Shown here piece by piece: positions 55,976 to 64,000 of a stretch of DNA of 64,000 nt (position 1 is the stretch's first letter; every line of letters begins with the position of its first letter). The position numbers and the translations under genes are program-made. The notes under the pieces were generated by a model that ran no database searches, was not told where the DNA came from, and saw only the letters and a program-made list of their open reading frames with translations. The DNA is taken from contig NZ_CP063814.1 of NCBI RefSeq assembly GCF_015277875.1, positions 2,852,001-2,916,000 of the forward strand, in the 5' to 3' direction. The stretch comes from Microbacterium luteum. GTDB taxonomy: Bacteria; Actinomycetota; Actinomycetes; Actinomycetales; Microbacteriaceae.

Positions 55976-56596
55976 ATGCTGCGCCGCCACGCTTCCCGCG
56001 CCGCCCTGGCGGCGGCATCCGTGCTGGTCGCCGCCGCCCTCGCCGGGTGCGCTCCGGACCCGGCCGACACGCCGACGCCCGATCCGACCGTCAGCGCGAA
56101 AGACCCGTCCGGCCTGCCGTCGCCGATCGAGTCGATGACGCCCGGCGCGACCCCGACACCGACGGTCGAGCCCGCCGCGGCGGTGCCGAGCGACTGCGAG
56201 TCCCTGCTGAACGACGAGGTGCGTGCGCAGCTGTACGGCATCCCGCTGAACGACCCCGCGTTCGGGCCGAGCGGCGTACAGGCCGACGGGTCGCTCATCT
56301 GCATCTGGGGCGACCCGGCGGCGGATACGACGAGCCTCGTCACGACCATCGAGACTCTCTCGCGCGACCCCGCCCTCGAGCAGCTCAACGCGCTCGTCGA
56401 AGACGAGGGGTTCACGTGCTACACCCCCGACGGGGGCACGCGGTGCGAGAAGACGTGGGACAACCCGGACTATCCGGTCACCGATGGGCGCACCCTGTTC
56501 TGGCGTGCCGACCTGATGATCGACACCCGGTACTCCAACCTCGCCCCGACCGGCTACACCTCCTCGGTGATCACCTCGATCTGGGGCGAGGACTAA
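55976..56596 (+). CDS. Putative lipoprotein (convergent pair member 1)
   Basis: 206 residues. The signal peptide ends in ALAGC (Cys25 lipidated), followed by a Pro/Thr spacer. The mature domain has four further cysteines at conserved spacing: SDCESL, LICIWG, FTCYTP and RCEKTW. The same order, C...CxW...TT...GFxC...TxC, is present in the protein encoded opposite at 56593. The fold is unknown; two disulfides are likely. Its TAA stop overlaps the stop of that neighbour. Confidence 0.75.
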   Translation: MLRRHASRAALAAASVLVAAALAGCAPDPADTPTPDPTVSAKDPSGLPSPIESMTPGATPTPTVEPAAAVPSDCESLLNDEVRAQLYGIPLNDPAFGPSGVQADGSLICIWGDPAADTTSLVTTIETLSRDPALEQLNALVEDEGFTCYTPDGGTRCEKTWDNPDYPVTDGRTLFWRADLMIDTRYSNLAPTGYTSSVITSIWGED

Positions 56597-57213
56597 CCCC
56601 AGACCTGGTCGGCGACCCGCGCGGCGTAGTCCTCGGGATGCCACGCGCTCTCCCGGCTCGCCACCCACACCCCGTCACGGATGCGGTGCACTTCGACCTC
56701 GCCGGATGCGGTGCGCGAGCACGTGAGCGACGTCTCGGTGGTGTCGCACGTGAAGCCCTGTCCGCGCAGGGCCGCGTCGGCGACGGTCACCGCGTCGTCG
56801 GCGACGGTCGCGAGCGTCGTCGTGATGGTGCCGTACTCCGAGCGCCATCCGCACGTGACGGCCACGACGGGTGCCAGCAGATCGTTCAGCCCCTCCACCG
56901 CCGTGACGGGCGCGGCGCCGGTCTGCGACAGCAGGGCGTCCGGACTCCACACGAGCTCGGCCCACAGGTCGTCGGCGTAGAGCGCGCGGCAGTCGATGTC
57001 GGAGAAGTCCTCGGCCGTGATGACCTCGGCAGGGGGCACCGTCGGCTCGGCCTGCACGTTCTGAGCACTGCCGAACCGGAGGGCATCGCCGATGAATCCC
57101 ACGACGCCGGGAACCTGCGGGGCGGCGAGCCACCCGAGCGCACCGACCACGGCGAGGCAGATCATCCCGATGGGTACGGCGAGCCACAGGCTCCGTCCGC
57201 CCGTGCGCGCCAT
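56593..57213 (-). CDS. Exported protein, paralogue of the convergent lipoprotein
   Basis: 206 residues. One N-terminal membrane helix (about 9-30, LWLAVPIGMICLAVVGALGW), then an extracytoplasmic domain with four cysteines in IDCRAL, VTCGWR, FTCDTT and LTCSRT. The spacing matches the convergent lipoprotein, and the lengths are equal (206). It is anchored by a helix rather than a lipid. Start ATG at 57213 (MARTGG); a longer frame would run into the rpoC terminator. Function unknown. Confidence 0.75.
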   Translation of the reverse strand: MARTGGRSLWLAVPIGMICLAVVGALGWLAAPQVPGVVGFIGDALRFGSAQNVQAEPTVPPAEVITAEDFSDIDCRALYADDLWAELVWSPDALLSQTGAAPVTAVEGLNDLLAPVVAVTCGWRSEYGTITTTLATVADDAVTVADAALRGQGFTCDTTETSLTCSRTASGEVEVHRIRDGVWVASRESAWHPEDYAARVADQVWG

Positions 57214-57251
57214 CCGTCGACCCCTTCCGTCGCGCCTTCCACCGTACGTCG

Positions 57252-57294
57252 GAACGACGACGGGCCCCGGCATTGCCGGGGCCCGTCGTCGTTC
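57252..57294 (-). terminator. Terminator of rpoBC
   Basis: Perfect 19-bp stem (57252-57270 with 57276-57294) and a 5-nt loop, 12 bases after the rpoC stop. The strongest hairpin in the window. Confidence 0.9.
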
Positions 57295-57305
57295 GTGGAT
57301 TCAGC

Positions 57306-61178
<3,873 letters not shown>

Positions 61179-61205
61179 GTGTGTTTACTCCTGTGAGATT
61201 CCGGT

Positions 61206-61238
61206 GATCGAGTAGCCGCGACGCGGCGTATCGAGATC
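61206..61238. repeat. REP-like palindrome, copy B
   Basis: GATCGAGTAGCCGC... GCGGCGTATCGAGATC, the inverted counterpart of 34561-34596, in the 80-base gap between rpoB and rpoC. Confidence 0.65.
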
Positions 61239-61258
61239 AGTGGGTCGGATGCCGCGGG

Positions 61259-64000
<2,742 letters not shown>

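Overview
This is a high-GC (about 70 %) chromosomal window from an actinobacterium, most likely Microbacteriaceae and probably Microbacterium. The support is the gene content and wording of the ribosomal and RNA polymerase proteins, frequent GTG starts, ATGA/GTGA stop-start overlaps, and several genes that look leaderless, with a TANNNT box 6 nt ahead of the start codon.

Region 1 (1-11151) looks like a regulated cell-surface or exopolysaccharide locus. It has a membrane histidine kinase (cut by the window edge), a membrane protein with a GGDEF-like domain that lacks its signature motif, a DUF4012 protein, a small LPXTG-type surface protein, an endonuclease/exonuclease/phosphatase-fold enzyme, a membrane-anchored family-6 glycoside hydrolase, an OmpR-type response regulator, a processive family-2 glycosyltransferase and two resembling lipoproteins. 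The lipoproteins are divergent across an intergenic region holding four CTTGAG direct repeats, a likely response-regulator operator. A family-2 synthase with a family-6 (beta-1,4-glucanase type) hydrolase recalls bacterial cellulose-type loci, but the polymer is not known from the sequence.

Region 2 (11160-16228) holds truA, an acyltransferase-SGNH membrane protein and two neighbouring tandem-GNAT acetyltransferase paralogues.

Region 3 (16345-39072, all leftward except one gene) is the ribosomal block. Read in the transcribed direction it runs rpsL-rpsG-fusA-tuf, then rpsJ-rplCDWB-rpsS-rplV-rpsC-rplP-rpmC-rpsQ-rplNXE-rpsH-rplFR-rpsE-rpmD-rplO-secY-adk-map-dsbA-like, then infA-rpmJ-rpsM-rpsK-rpoA-rplQ. 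rpsN and rpsD are not in their frequent positions. An AbiEi-like gene on the opposite strand, flanked by related palindromes, interrupts the block between the dsbA-like gene and infA.

Region 4 (39365-57213) is an 18-kb insert between rpoC and rpsL. Most of it is one leftward string: a Ser/Thr kinase, a 1982-residue Ig/FnIII surface protein, a MoxR ATPase, a DUF58 protein, a transglutaminase-like membrane protein that has lost its catalytic Cys and His, a membrane-FHA protein and a tail-anchored protein. These are tightly coupled and plausibly form one phospho-regulated envelope system. Beside it are a second coupled set of three uncharacterised genes and two convergent, related 206-residue exported proteins whose stop codons overlap.

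Region 5 (57252-64000) is rpoC and most of rpoB, which runs off the window. I saw no rRNA, tRNA, CRISPR array, insertion sequence or prophage.
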